NCBI GenBank assembly: GCA_030544235.1
Contig: CM060470.1
Coordinates: forward strand, 10,937,356-11,001,355
Length of the DNA: 64,000 bases
Origin: Lepturacanthus savala
Taxonomy: Eukaryota > Chordata > Actinopteri > Scombriformes > Trichiuridae
Direction of reading: 5' to 3'
A program made the position numbers and the translations under genes. The notes beneath the pieces are model-generated. The model was not told the origin of the DNA. It was given only the letters and a program-made list of their open reading frames with translations, and searched no databases. The stretch's first letter is position 1, and every line of letters starts with the position of its first letter. Of the stretch, positions 1 to 12,797 are shown piece by piece.

Positions 1-2449
1 AAGTTAGAGTGTAGCGGCACATCCAGTCCTGTCGGATAACAGAGGTTAACTCGCCCGATAGTCTGGCAGAGCTCAGCCTTTCAACTTTTACTCAAATAGA
101 TGTGGAGGAGTGAAGTTAATTTCACAGCGTACTGACCTTTTGGGAACAAAGTCTGTTTTAGATCACTGACAATCCTCTCTCTCGCTATTTGGCTTTAGAC
201 CTGAGGCATGTTTAAGAGTTCAACAGCTAAGTGCCTCAGGGGGGTTATTTCCTGTTAATGCATCGCGGTGTATGCTGCACATATGATTGAAAGTTCTTCA
301 CCATGGCCCTTTCAACATTAATGTTCTCATATGGACAGTGCACAGACAGCAGTCAACGTGTAACTTTGGAATACTGCCAAACGTTAAAAAATGTTATACC
401 AAACATGTGACCAAGCAACTGTTTATTTACATATCCAGTAGAGCAATATTAGCTTTTCTTTGGAGTGGTTTTACTTTCCACCTGGCAAATGTGGGCAAAA
501 TATTATCTTTTCTTTAATTTAATCTGTTTTGGTCATGACTAACACCTGGTGTGGTTCCTGTCTGGCTTCTGTCTGGTGCTGGACAGGTAGCAGCATTGCA
601 GTGTGTTAAGGATGGAAATTAGCCATTGGCTGTAATCATGTGTTTACAAATATATGTTCATTAATAAATAAATTCAAACTCAAACAAACAAAACTGCACA
701 ATAGGCTAAAAGGGACTAAAATGCTATGTTAAGATGTGGGCAAATTACAAATTGGGAGGTAATTCTCTCTCATTCTCTTCTGTGAATTTTTCAACAAAAA
801 GGCCCATTCATATATGCAACCTTTCCCATGAATGTTCCAGCTATTTACCTGGAAAGGGTAATGTCTGATTGCAAGCAAGAGTTGTTTTTTTAATCTGGGA
901 AATCTGCTCTGTGAATTTCCTCGTGACATTAAGGGGAACTTGCAAGGAAAAGGTAAAGTCTGAGATGTTGAGATGTCACACATTTGACAGAACTCTCTTT
1001 GTCTGCTAATCACTGAGGTTTTAATAGGTGCTTGGCTACACAACCCACCTATTAGCACCATTGCTATACCATGTGTGAAAGGCACAAGAAGGCAGGACGG
1101 TTCTGGAATGGAATTACATATGTTAATAGTCAAAATCAGTAGTGGTGCCTGGGAAATGTTCCCAGTTATTTAGTTTACATAACCTAATTGTTTGCATTCA
1201 TCATTAATGGAGACATACATTCCATGTTTTTCTGTGATTTATATACGACTAATATGTTAAAATTTGTCAATGTGAACTGAAAAGTTACTTATACATCCAA
1301 CTAATGTCCAATTGTTCATATATACCCAAAAATTTTCATATTTTGGATCAATAGTTTGGATAATTTTGGATTTTTGCCCAAGCATATAAAGTATATATTT
1401 AGGAAGAATTAAAAAAAAAAGTGAAATCAATATGTAGCCTTCAAAGCCAGTGAAGCTTCCGGCCACTAACCAATTAGAACAGAGTGGGATCATCAGGAGG
1501 CAGGGGCGCTTAAAGAGACAGGAGCTAAAACAGCTTGTTTCAGGCAGAGGGAAGAATGAGAGACTGCAGTGTCATGAAAACTCCTTTACATGACACTTTT
1601 ATGTGCACTAACACCACTTTGATATTTCAAACACTATTTCAAAATGTGTTTGTTTAAAAGTTGAGCACAGAGCATCATTTTTTTATACATCATACAAACA
1701 TCGATAAAAGCATATAGTACTTTTTTTTTTTTTACCAGTCCATATATTGTGCTTTTGTGAGGGCTCAGAAATCCAAACTCAAAAGCAGTGTTGCACTAGC
1801 CTACTGAGCACATCAAATCCTCCTTTATTTAATAGTTGTGGAACAATTCCTTTCATGGCACTATGTCGCTGATTTTCCCTAACAGTGTTCATATTTTAAT
1901 CTCTGCCAGAACACTGTCCTTTGTATGAGATTTGTGATCTTATTTGTGTAATTCCCACAAAATTCATTCCAAAATGGCTCACAGACAGAACATGATGTTA
2001 ATCAAACGTCAAGAAATCAAATCAAATTGACACAATATGTACCTGGTCGTTAATTATTCGACTTCAGTTGGAACATCCTGGACTTATTATTTTTTTCTTA
2101 ATTTGCAACAACAAAAGTATTCAAACCATACTTTTTCTAAAAAAAAAAATATCCAAATATCTGAAATGGTTGGAAAGGAGCTCTATAATGGTAGAGGGAG
2201 GAATGGCAAAATATAGGAAAAGGTAAGGAGAAAATCCCACTCCAGATTTGTGACATCATCCTCCCCACTGCTCATGTCCAGACCAAACAGGGCTATGTCT
2301 GGTTTTCATTTACTTCTTTTCTCCCCTGCTCACCCTCTCCTCTCCTTTCCTCTCCCTCCTCTTTTTTTTTCTTTCTTCAGGGAAAGTGGGAGGAGGAAGA
2401 AAGAGGTGGCAGATCTCCAGACGTTTGGAAGTTTGTCCCATCCCAGCCT
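1..2449. other. upstream region, no gene seen
   Basis: AT-rich DNA with short chance reading frames only; none has a recognisable domain or splice context. The last 140 bases contain a long pyrimidine-rich run (about 2313-2377, mostly C and T) followed by a purine-rich stretch. Such a tract would suit a TATA-less promoter just upstream of the predicted first exon. I see no clear TATA box at a suitable distance. The promoter assignment is inference. Confidence 0.5.
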
Positions 2450-2718
2450 TGAACTCAGCACCACAGCTCCTCTAGTTTAAGACTGAGAGGGTGCCTGTCT
2501 CTCTTTCTTTCTCTACCGTTTCACCCTTCACTCAGGATCCTTCTCTCTGCACATCCCATATCAGTGACTTTATCACTGCCTTCCTTCGGGAGGTGCTGGA
2601 AAAGTCCAGCGAGGGGAGTTTACCCAGTGGATAATGAACAAAAGACCAACTTGCATTTCATATAACTGAGTTTTTCTTCAAATACAAATACAGTGGAGTA
2701 CAGCTACTTCAGCTCAGG
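2450..2718 (+). other. col6a3: predicted exon 1, 5' UTR (start uncertain)
   Basis: The 3' border is a near-perfect donor (CAGG then GTAAGT at 2719). No long frame runs into it, which fits the non-coding first exon known for COL6A3. The start is a guess placed after the pyrimidine-rich block; no transcription start can be read from the sequence. A short upstream reading frame of 11 codons plus stop (ATG at 2634, TGA ending 2669) lies inside the exon and could dampen translation. The next exon begins 7.3 kb downstream. Confidence 0.45.
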
Positions 2719-3599
2719 GTAAGTTTTAAATCTGCTATGTTGCTAGAGTTGCCGCTTGTTTTTTTTTGTTAGTGTTTATTTCAATGCACACTTGTTCCAT
2801 TTCTCAGCTTGTACTCCCTTTAAAATTGTCCTTGACGAAAGCACTGACCAAAGCGTAGCTTCAAGTCATAACATGCAGCTCATGAAGAGTGTCATAACCA
2901 GAGGGTTGCACAGGGTTTTTGGTTCATGGCTCATAAATATCAGACTCAAACCTATACTTTAGTGGTGAGAGTACTGCAAGGGCAAGAGGTGAGCCGCTCT
3001 TAGGCTGAAGGAGGAGACCTCAGCGATGTTATGTCTCAGGATATGTGGGGAGCGATGCATGTGAGTGGAGAGGGGCGTGTGCGCTCTGTCTTTCTCTTCA
3101 ATACATCTTAAAGTTCTCCTTTTGGTTCTTGAGGACTTTATTTTAAAAGTAAAAAAGGAGCCGTAAACTATTAAGGAGTTTATTTGCACTGGTTAATGCA
3201 GCCTTAATCAAAGTCTACTGTGTATGCTAAAAAAAAGGTGTTTTTGTATGATTTTTGCATAAGATAATACACAGCATATTGTTTTAATTCTATACCTGAA
3301 CCCGATTATTTGTTTTTTTTGAGCATTTTTTTTAGTACAGAATATTATGAAAACGTGCTTTGGTCATTCAGTTACATGCAAAAATCAAATCTGTGGTCAA
3401 AAGTGCACACATGCAAGTGAGCTCTACAGAAGAGTAGTTGGATGTGGAGATGTTTCCACTGCATCAGTAGCCCAAAACCACACCCTCTCTGAAATGAGTG
3501 CATGAGGAGTGGAAAAGTGTGAAGAAAATGTTTTCCAAACTACTGGCCAGATGAACCAGGAGAACCAGAAGGGGTTTTGGGCTGTTGGATGAAAGAGGT

Positions 3600-3634
3600 G
3601 GGGTAGGGTAGGGTGGGGTGGGGTGGGGTGGTGG
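3600..3634 (+). repeat. G-rich tract with quadruplex potential
   Basis: Six or more runs of three to four G separated by T or TA on the plus strand, within 900 bases of the exon 1 donor. It fits the classical G-quadruplex pattern (four or more G-runs with loops of one to seven bases). Because the sense strand carries the G-runs, the structure could also form in the nascent transcript. Confidence 0.7.
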
Positions 3635-6600
3635 ACCTTGGGGTTCAGAGGACCAGGTGTTAGCCGTTAATCTTCCACTTCTCCTGACTAATGAATTCAG
3701 CCGTGTCTTTACTGCCGCATTTTTACTGTGGGCATGCAGGATTCAGATTGAGTTATTTTATTCTGTCAAATCACGACATAATGAAATCACATAGGAAACT
3801 GACAGAAATCAATCTCCCGAGCTGCTGCTTCCACGTCGCTTTATATTTTCACGTAACCCGTTGCCATGACACCGAGAGGGAGAAATTGGTCGTTGTTCAA
3901 AAGCAAGAGGAAACTTGCTGTGCACTCCAGATTCTGTGTTTGAAGTATTTTTCTTTCATACAATTTACTACCACAATTATGACAATACAACTAAAACTCC
4001 CTTTGATAAATAGTTTATCTAACTCTTTTTTTAGCTGAGCTACTATCAGGAGAATTCTGAACAAAGGCTTTTTTTAAACTACAATATAAATCAGCATGTG
4101 CAGATTTTATTGCTATGCCACTCTCCAGCTTTCTGTCTTTTTTTTCCCATGATGCAGGACAGATGTCAGGTTGGGACAATTTTCAGAAAGAACTAGACTC
4201 AAAGAGCTGCTGCTGCAATGTTCTCTTTCCAATGAAACATCTATGAATGAAGGAAAATCAGGAGAAACCATTCGCACTGTAGCACATACTCAGCATGGAT
4301 TCTTTGTGATTATGGCAGGTCATTTTTGAGTATTTCTCTGTTGTTCGCCCTTTAAGATGCTGATAAAGAAAACACAACATTACTACTGGACTGCTGCTGT
4401 TAAAATATATATATAAGGAAAAAAAATGTGTCTTAGAAATTAACTAATCTAACTAGAAATCAACTAAACCTTTAGTTCCTTTTAGCTTATTTTTTTTTTT
4501 ACCATGTGCTTTTTTGCCATCCTAACCAATATTTCATGAGTGTCAAATTCAATACTTGAACTCAGCAAGCCTGGCCAGCTTACACTGGCCATGATGCTTG
4601 AACACACATCTGCTAGTTGTCAGACAGACTTACACACCAGCTGTGTGGAACTGCCCGCCCAGACTGCCTCCCCTTCCTCTTTTAACATTGATCCTCTGCT
4701 CATCTGTGCCACATATGTCCCGTCACATCCTCCCAGTTGAGGTTTTGGTTGGACGTATAGGTTCACACAGTCTCGTAATTGTGATTGTGATTCAGACATG
4801 TTGAGGCAATCCAAAGCGCAGAGTCAGATGGACTCACTTTTCCTTGTATGATGCCAGTGAGCGGCAGTGTAGAGTTGCCTTACATTCAGAAGCAATGTTG
4901 AAAGGAGTCTCATCCCTTACGACTTTGCATAGGTCTCTGTTCTCTTAGCTTATCTTGTGCATAGAGGGAAAAAAAGGCTGCCATGACTGATTTTTGCATT
5001 GTTGACAGTATACTGTAATTATTTGTCTATGTGCAAGATTGTGAGTGAGTAATAAGTAATATTAATAAATATTTAGGGACATGTTAAACTCATGGTGCGG
5101 TTTGCATATTATAGGTGTTGATGAGGTGCATATTGTTGAAATTCCAACTGTCGTGTAAAAACTGAACATTACAGCAATTTCCTATGTGCACATGTGCATC
5201 TAAGCTTAGCATGCAAAACACTTATAACGAAATTGGAAAACATGAGCAAGTGGAATGGAAAAGTGATATATGGAGGGGGATATGGTGTAAATTTTGCTGC
5301 AGTGTCTCGATCTGACCAGATTGTTGGAAAATATATTTTTTGGGGGGAAATGCAATCACAAGTTCCTGGAAAATGTTCTCATGTTCTCACTACTACTATG
5401 CTATTGGGACTAAGTGTTTCCTTGAACATAAATTTCTAATGGAGAAGAGTTGAATCTTTACATTGCTCATGGTTGGGATGGCTATAACTCAGCTGTAGGC
5501 AGGATCCGTATATAATGGGAGTGCCTGATTTTTTGGATTTATTGAAATGACAACCTGGTAAAACATGTCTGGCTATGTTGTTGTGATTATTCACTCACTG
5601 ATCAGGATGATTCTAATCAGGCTAAAGCGTCTTTATCTTGTAGCTTTTGTTCATCGACACATTTTGCTGCTGTAAAGTGACTGAGCCATATGCTGCGTCT
5701 TTTAATAGCAGGTCTGCTTGCTGTAGTGCGTGTAATTAATAACATGGCATATGTCATATGGGTACATTGCCCTGTTTTGTTCTGACAGTGTTAACTATAA
5801 GTAAAACCACTGAGCAAAACAGTTCCTACAAAACATATATTGTGTACAGAGCAGCATGTTCTGCTTAGAGCGTAACATAAACTGGTAACTGCTTAGATTC
5901 TTTAGCCTGTAAATTTATGGCAGCAGGCAGATAACATGTGCAGCTGATAAGACTCAGTATATCAGTGGAAACACATATTAACAGGCCATACCTCCTTATC
6001 TTCAACACATCTTTCATCATCATGCATTATTGTTTCATGATGTTGTACATAAATGTCTATTTCTGCTGTGAACAAATCACACATAATATAACGTACTATT
6101 ATAAGATAAAGAGGATGTATCCGGATGTGTACGAGGAGCTTCTTCCTTCATGGGTTTCAGTCTTCATTCTTCATTCATGCCACTGACCTGTTTTGGGGAT
6201 TTACCAGATTTTAAAGCTGCACTCAATCCATATCTTTACTTGATCAAATCTGTAAAATAAAAATGCTTGAATGTAGTGACTAACCCTTAAGTCTGGTTAC
6301 AAATCTTTCAGTTCATGGTTATGATTTGTTTAACCTTTATATGGAGTTGTTGATAAATAACTAATGTTGCTAAATGTCTACTGGGTGTGTAAAAAGGGCA
6401 ATAGTTTCCTAACACACACATTTAATAATTTATCTAATGTGTGTGTGATTTTGATTGTTGTGGAGCCCCAAGTGGTCAAAAGAAGAAGAAAATGCAGCTG
6501 TGAGTTTGGGGAATTAATTTGCAGACAGTCTATTTCTGCTCTCTCTTTGAGTGTTCTCTCTTAACCTTCTCCCCCATGCTATCATTGTTTTGGCTGCTTA

Positions 6601-7599
6601 TTTCATGGCAAAATGGAATCCACTGTGCTACTATGTTTTGCTCTGTGGCAATGAAGGGAAGCCATAGTGTTGACACTGGCCGAGCCTGGCAAACTCAGCA
6701 CAGAAGTGGCTTTTGAGTGACCTGAAATCACATGAGCATGAGCAACACAAACATCTGGTACAGTATCCAGGACAGCTTAGATTTCTTTGAAATGAAGGAA
6801 TTTGCCTTGTATCTGGATCGTGACATATTTCCTACTGTGGTGTAGTGTAATTTCTGGGTAATATGATCTTTACTTTAGTAAATGCATCCTGCATGCCGTC
6901 TATATAGTCTTCAGGAAGAACTGGCACTGTGACACTAACCTGCATTCTTATGCAGTACATTAACTTTCCTCAACTGACTAGTTAACATTCCTCAAGTTAT
7001 TTTGGGGTTAATGTGTTGTAATGATTAAGGGCCTGTTTAAAAAGTGAGAACAAATTACAAATACAAGTTTTTTCCACTAGTTTGGGTTTTCAGACTTTTT
7101 CTCATCTCTAAAGTGCAGCCTGTATAAACAGTGGACAAAGTAAAGCGTAAACAGGGTGACTCCAACTAACACACTGCTATCAGCGTTGTATTTAATCCAA
7201 CTGCCATATGTTTGTAATTCATTATTACTGCGTAATGTAAATGGTTTTGACACCAACTAGCAAGCAACTAGCAAGCAATACTGGTATGAGCCATGATTTA
7301 CAATCAGACAATGCAAAGTAAGCAAGGAACAATTTAGCACGATCCATTTAACCTTTTGTTCTTCAATGTAAGACTTGTGCAGGCTGTGTTTTGGTGTTAT
7401 TTGGATAGTGTTGATTATATTGCTATCAACAGTGATCAATCGGCTAAAAATTATTTTGTTGCATTTATATTACTGGCACTTTTTTGTTGGTTTATGGTTA
7501 TAATGGCTTGAATGTCTTATTCTTAACTATATGTGCTAAGAGAATGTTGGTTGAACCCAAACAGCACAAATAAGCCAACCTCTGAACTTTAATTAGTTT

Positions 7600-7620
7600 A
7601 AAAAAAAAAAAAAAAAAAAA
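7600..7620 (+). repeat. A homopolymer tract (21 bases)
   Basis: A pure run of A, followed after eight bases by a second A-rich run (7628-7638). It could be the tail of a retroposed copy, but I see no recognisable body upstream, so it is recorded only as low-complexity DNA in intron 1. Confidence 0.8.
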
Positions 7621-9616
7621 GTAGTGTAAAAAAAAAAACATTTACATACATATACTCAGCTATACATAAATAAAAAGTGAACACATCCTTTACATGAGAG
7701 TCAGGAAGCTACAGACTTCGGTTCTAAAAAGTCAAGGTACACATAATATAATATAAAATAAATAATAAAAACTAATTGCAAAGACTTTTCCATTAAGACA
7801 TCTTTACTACATTATATAAGTCTCATTTAAGTTATTTATATTCTATTTGATGAGCCCATAATCGAGGATATATATACAGTGTTATATCTGCAGGGTCCAC
7901 CAGAGGGCAGTATTCTTTTGCACACTCATACCTCATATCTGAGAGATCCTGGATGCACTGTGAATGATCATAACTCTAAAGGTGCTTGCATATATTTTCT
8001 GGAATGGGAAAATGCAAACTTCTTGCTCATTCTAGAAAAAAACTGCCCTGTTTAATTCCCATAGAGTAAATTTCTAATTACCCAAGCTCTTTTTTTAAGC
8101 TTTTACCCTGTGTCTTTAAAGGCATCATTTGGGAAATCTAACTGATTTCATTTGTGGCATCTTTTTTTTGTTTTATTTTGGGGGGCACCAATTTCTTGTT
8201 GCGTAATAATGTACATGTGTATGTAAATTATCCCTATTTGCAGAGTGCTGTGTCTATCAGGTTGCAGTTGGATCACAGTTTTCTTAGATCTGAATTTTTG
8301 TAGTTTGTGTTAAAATGTAATAGTCGTATTCCATGGAGCTGTGGTTGGTCTTGTAATTTTCTGTAACTATTATCACCTCAGGGTGGTCTGACATTTTATG
8401 GTAGGTGTGTGTGTGTGTGGTCACTTTGAGGGTTAAGGGCTTTAGGGGTAGAGGTTAATAAGGCAGACTATGGAATGTGAACATTCATGTTTGTGAAGAG
8501 GTGTTAGAGTACATGCCAGCTCTTAAAGATATAGAACTTAATTTTATGAATCTACTTCTGCTTTTGATGCAGAGCAAAAATGCGTGCACACATTCTGCAA
8601 ATTGTTCAGGCATTATTTAATGATATTCTCAGACTGGATGTTTGTTTAACATTTGTGTAGATGTATATAATCTAATTGCAGAAATCTCAATTTGGAAAAT
8701 CTGACTTTTCCTGAAAAACAGGGTGTATGCAGCAAACTGCAGAATACACTTCAAGCTACTTCTCAGTACCCCCGTTGAGTTCAGAACTGAAAAATCCTTT
8801 CAGATGAGAGGAGAAACACCTTCAAAAATCTTGACTTGGTTCAGTTGCCTTTTTGGATATTCTATGAGCTGGCATGATGCAAATTTTCACAAACATTTGG
8901 AATGACATTTAATATTTGGAATATGTTTTGTGCTACAGGCTAAATAAGTATGGGTTAAAGGTATATTCAATGCATGCATTCATATAAGTCAGTAGTGAGC
9001 CATGTGTGACCTTTCTTTCATTTCCTGTGACATAACTTGACATCACAATAGAGGAAAATCTGACTGAACTGACTGAACAAACTATGCCTCTACTGTGAAA
9101 CTGGACTTTCCAGTCCCACACACCTCTTAAGAACACATTATTCTGGAAAATTCAGTCCTTGCCAGGCAGAGTTAATTACTAAAACATATTAGCTGGTAGT
9201 TTTAACAGGTGGTTTTGATCATCACCACTTCGTGCCTCAGGTCTACTACTGATGCATCCTGAAGCTCCCTCACTTACACAAATGCAGTGTAGTCATAGAG
9301 GTTATATCATATTTAGGGAACACTTTGTGCATACAAATGGTAATCCAAGGAAAAAATAGTAGCGGTATGATGGCGCATATTCATAAACACAGTGCAAATG
9401 AGACTGCCAGGAGGCAGTTAAAAGATCAATATTGGACAATGCAACAAGCAATGCATAATATCCAGAGAAGCAGTGAAGCAAATCAGGAGTGAGTCATTTT
9501 AATAGGATATCCCTAAGAGAAACATGCCCACAGAGAAAAACCTAAAAATCCTCTATAACAACTTTAACTTTAGTACACATTTGTGCATTTAACCTTTTAC
9601 AGTAGATTTTGACACA

Positions 9617-9962
9617 TTTTGTAGCAGAGGTGGGCCCATGTGTGGATAAGAACACAGGCAGAATGTAGTGAAGAGAATTTAATAAAAAAAAAGGGTACTT
9701 ACAAAAAACAGGAAGTGTAGAGGCAGATAACCAGACAGGAAGACTGGATGACATGAAACAAAACAGACGATCACACAAAACTGAACTCGAAACAGGGTTT
9801 GAATAAACAAAGAACTGATAATTGACAACCGACAGGTGTTGACGCAACACAGGTGGAACACATCAGGCAATCAAGGAAGGGTACTAAAAACACATCTATA
9901 TCACAGAAGGAAGCAGAACCAAAACACCAGAAAACCAGACACGATAGTGAAAGACCATGACA
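9617..9962 (-). mobile_element. possible interspersed repeat (teleost type)
   Basis: Read on the minus strand, this stretch runs from CATGGTC through alternating T-, G- and C-rich words to a TTATTAAATTC block. The word pattern resembles short non-autonomous repeats I have seen scattered through teleost introns. No terminal inverted repeats, target-site duplication or coding domain could be defined, so the borders and class are uncertain. Confidence 0.3.
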
Positions 9963-10045
9963 CATTTATACATTTGGAAGTCTAAAGCAACGGACTGGTG
10001 GTATTAGGTTCATATTCATACAGTTTTTTGTTTCTGATTTCACAG

Positions 10046-10151
10046 GTGTCCTTTTTCCTTATGAAGATGAGGGGGCATCGGTTGTTACCGCTGTGCACCC
10101 TTTTGGTTGTCCTGTTCGCAGGCCACCTCCCTAAACTTGATGCTCAGGATG
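10046..10151 (+). CDS. col6a3: exon 2: start codon and signal peptide
   Basis: Acceptor TTTCACAG ends at 10045 and donor GTAAGT starts at 10152. Two in-frame ATGs occur, at 10061 and 10067. I prefer 10067 because it has A at -3 and its product begins MRGHRLLPL like the human leader; using 10061 would add only M-K. The peptide has a basic start (R-G-H-R), a hydrophobic core (LLPLCTLLVVLFAG) and ends near L-D-A-Q-D, giving a likely signal-peptidase site around the D-A / Q-D junction. From 10067 it supplies 28 codons plus one base, which sets phase 1 for every following exon. Confidence 0.88.
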
Positions 10152-10578
10152 GTAAGTTGAACAAAATTAATCTATACTGCAATCAGATGACCTTTATTTT
10201 GCAGATGAACTGCCTGCTAGTAATGTTTTTTCCAGGTTTCAGCAATCCTCTCATTTGTATGTGTTCATATATTGCAAAGATTATTACAATTTTAAAAAAT
10301 GACAATTTTTCAGTCCTAATGAGCATTGTTTTTAAACTATTTTGTTCTCATTTTTTGTTTTGCTTTAAATAAAAACTAAAGTAATTCAAACATTGTATCT
10401 GTCAGTATAAGACAGGGAATAAAGGTCTATGAGACCTTCGGGTTCCAGTTAGATGTATTTGATTAAAAAAAAGTGTTGTGATGTTTAACACCAAAATACA
10501 GTTTGGATATCAAACACCAAGCATCTTTTCACTGGTCTTCAATTATATCCTCCAATCATTAAGTTTTCTCTCTTGAAG
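10152..10578 (+). other. col6a3: intron 2 (427 bp)
   Basis: Ordinary AT-rich intron. The open frame of exon 2 runs on into it by chance for about 70 codons. No other feature seen. Confidence 0.7.
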
Positions 10579-11211
10579 ATTGTGCCAGAGGGTTGGCAGC
10601 TGATATATACTTTCTAGTGGATTCATCCTGGAGTATGGGAGCAGAGAACTTTGAGCTTGTCAGACAATTTTTGTACAGCGTGATACAGGGACTACACCAT
10701 GTTGGAGGGGACAAGTTTAAATATGCCCTCGTGCAGTACAATAGCAGGCCTGAAACCGAGTTCCAGCTCAACAGCTACCCAACGACACAGGGAGTCCTGG
10801 CACACATCAAGGCTATGTCTTATCGTGGTGGCGGCACCCGGACTGGCTTGGGCCTGGATTTCCTGATTGGTACCCACATGAACACTGCTGCGGGCAGCCG
10901 TGCTGGTGAAGGAGTATCCCAGGTGGTGGTGGTGCTAACAGACGGGCGCTCCCAGGATGACGTGGCTGAGCCAGCTCAGGTGCTGCAGCTAGCAGGCGTG
11001 GAGGTGTTTGCAGTTGGAGTTCAGGATGCAGTGGACTCTGAGCTCAGGGAGATGGCTAGCCAGCCCCATGACACTCATGTATTCAGTGTAGAATCTTTTC
11101 TGAACTTGCGGGATATAATCCAAGGTTTAGTATTTGGGCTTTGTGGCGCATTGTCCCAGTCAGGGGGTACTTCTGTTGCAAATGAGGACCCTGTGACTGG
11201 AGGAGGGACAG
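10579..11211 (+). CDS. col6a3: exon 3: vWA domain, counterpart of human N10
   Basis: Encodes 211 residues in phase 1-1 (acceptor TTGAAG, donor GTAATG). The domain starts ADIYFLVDSSWSMG and keeps a full metal-ion-dependent adhesion site (MIDAS): D-S-S-W-S in loop 1, a Thr in the GGTRTGLG loop and an Asp in LTDGRSQD. It is the only vWA module in the window with all of these. It also contains one Cys, in the tail (GLCGALSQ), before a Gly/Ser/Thr-rich linker. Similarity to human N10 in both the first beta strand and the linker supports the col6a3 call. It is expected to be the outermost bead of the N-terminal string. Confidence 0.9.
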
Positions 11212-12797
11212 GTAATGAAATGGGCCAGTGTCACTACCATACTAATATGTCTACATGTGCAGGAAGAAGCTGCTGCATATGTAGTCATGACTGAATTTTA
11301 CTTTTAACACAATCAAGTTTACTTTAACCATAATAACCTTTCACTCTCTACCTGCAAAATTAACATCACTTGTTTTTGTTTATTTAATTACCATCCTAAT
11401 GCTTTAAAATTCATGGTACAATTTGCATGTGATTGTCACCCCTACTGCATCTTAGATTAGGGTGTTTAGTTTGTAATATGTACACAGATATATCTTTTCA
11501 CTAAACTTCCTTTCATTCAATTATGGTTGGCATACAGCAATAACTGCTTTCATCTAAAACACCATTTAGAGATACAAAAAGATGCCTGTATGTATATGAA
11601 ACATATATAGCTTGTAAACATACACATATAGACGGCAACAAAAAAAATCATAAAATCCATACATTGTCTCTTAATAGAGAACAAGGTCAGACAGATATAG
11701 CCTTACTTTGTACATAATATCTCATAATATCTTAAAATCAATCAGTGAGGCTTTAACAAAAGCTAACCATGCACAACTGCTTATGTGTCTTGCATATGTA
11801 TGTTTGTCTTTATCAGTCACAATGTCTATCTTTGTAAAATATGTGCAATATTCTGTATTTGAAACAGTGATGAACCTGCCTGGACTTATCCTTGACCTAC
11901 AGAGTAACTACTTTGAGAATGATTTTATAAGTAAATGAACATAAATTATATAGTGGACAGTAAATCATTAATGAATTGGAAGCATCACCAATGTACATTA
12001 TTGTACTAATTTCTTATATGGAATCACATGTAATACATTCTTAGTAGGAACTTTGAGGCACCAAGGATAGGCCAAAGGGTCATGACTGGTCACTTTATCT
12101 GAGGTCTGTAACAAGAGTCTGCATGGGATGGCTGAACTTAGTGGAGCTTTGCTTTTAAATGGATATTTTAAACAAATCCATGAGAAATATTAGAGGCAAA
12201 ACAGCTTATTCACTTTGTATGTGTTTTGCCTTACTTGCTTTTTATAGTATAGCAAGTCTAAAGAGTTGATTTGTCACATCTTTTTTACATGATTTGAATC
12301 CATTTTATCCATTATCAATGCATATAACAAAGTAATTAAACCTTTGGTTTCATCAACAATTGGTTTACATGTTTAGACGCTCTGCAAATTGTCCCAAATT
12401 CTTTAGCTAGCTTTAACATAGCTCCTGGCATCAGGTTTTATAGACTGGTTTTATAGACTGTACATGATACAGGTGTCAAATTCAACCGTCAATCATAATT
12501 TCCGCAGCACTATTGTATCCAATCAGAAATTCTCATATTATGTCCAACCATATAACCATACTATAATAGATGGAAATCCCCCCAAAATTTTGAAGTAATA
12601 CTCAAACAAATAAAATCACTTAAGGAACTCTCCTTGGTTCAGCCTACATGCAGTATGATGTGTTTTGCAATGTTGTTATTGATTTGTTCACTTTGAATGT
12701 CACTTGACACATGCAATTCTTTTTTTGCCCCTGCCTCACTATGTTAACACTTTCACAAGTTCCATTTTTGTTTTGTTTTCTCTCTCTCTCCTTAAAG
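11212..12797 (+). other. col6a3: intron 3 (1.6 kb)
   Basis: AT-rich intron with no recognisable exon, repeat or RNA gene. A frame at 11708-11938 has no domain-like content. I looked for decayed vWA sequence (the L-D-G-S and N-T-G-A motifs) and saw none. Confidence 0.6.

Larger units (their letters stand above)
2719..10045 (+). other. col6a3: intron 1 (7.3 kb)
   Basis: Long first intron between the UTR exon and the signal-peptide exon, bounded by GTAAGT and TTTCACAG. It holds a G-rich quadruplex-like run (3600-3634), an A tract of 21 bases (7600-7620), a short GT repeat (8405-8418) and a possible interspersed repeat near 9617-9962. No coding exon or RNA gene is recognisable. Reading frames of 60-130 codons in it have no domain-like content. 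Confidence 0.6.

Noticed and set aside
729..1133. Minus-strand frame of 134 codons as a gene
   Set aside because: Low-complexity content, no domain, no supporting splice or promoter signals; chance frame in intergenic DNA.
2250..2480. Plus-strand frame of 76 codons before exon 1 as a coding exon
   Set aside because: It translates the pyrimidine-rich tract (Leu/Pro/Ser/Phe), has no homology and no donor at its end.
3691..4038. Plus-strand frame of 115 codons in intron 1
   Set aside because: No domain, no splice borders in phase with the gene, and composition like the surrounding intron.
9542..9965. Overlapping minus-strand frames as a receptor-like gene
   Set aside because: Hydrophobic-looking peptides come from T/C-rich repeat-like DNA; three overlapping frames are open at once, which is typical of composition rather than coding.
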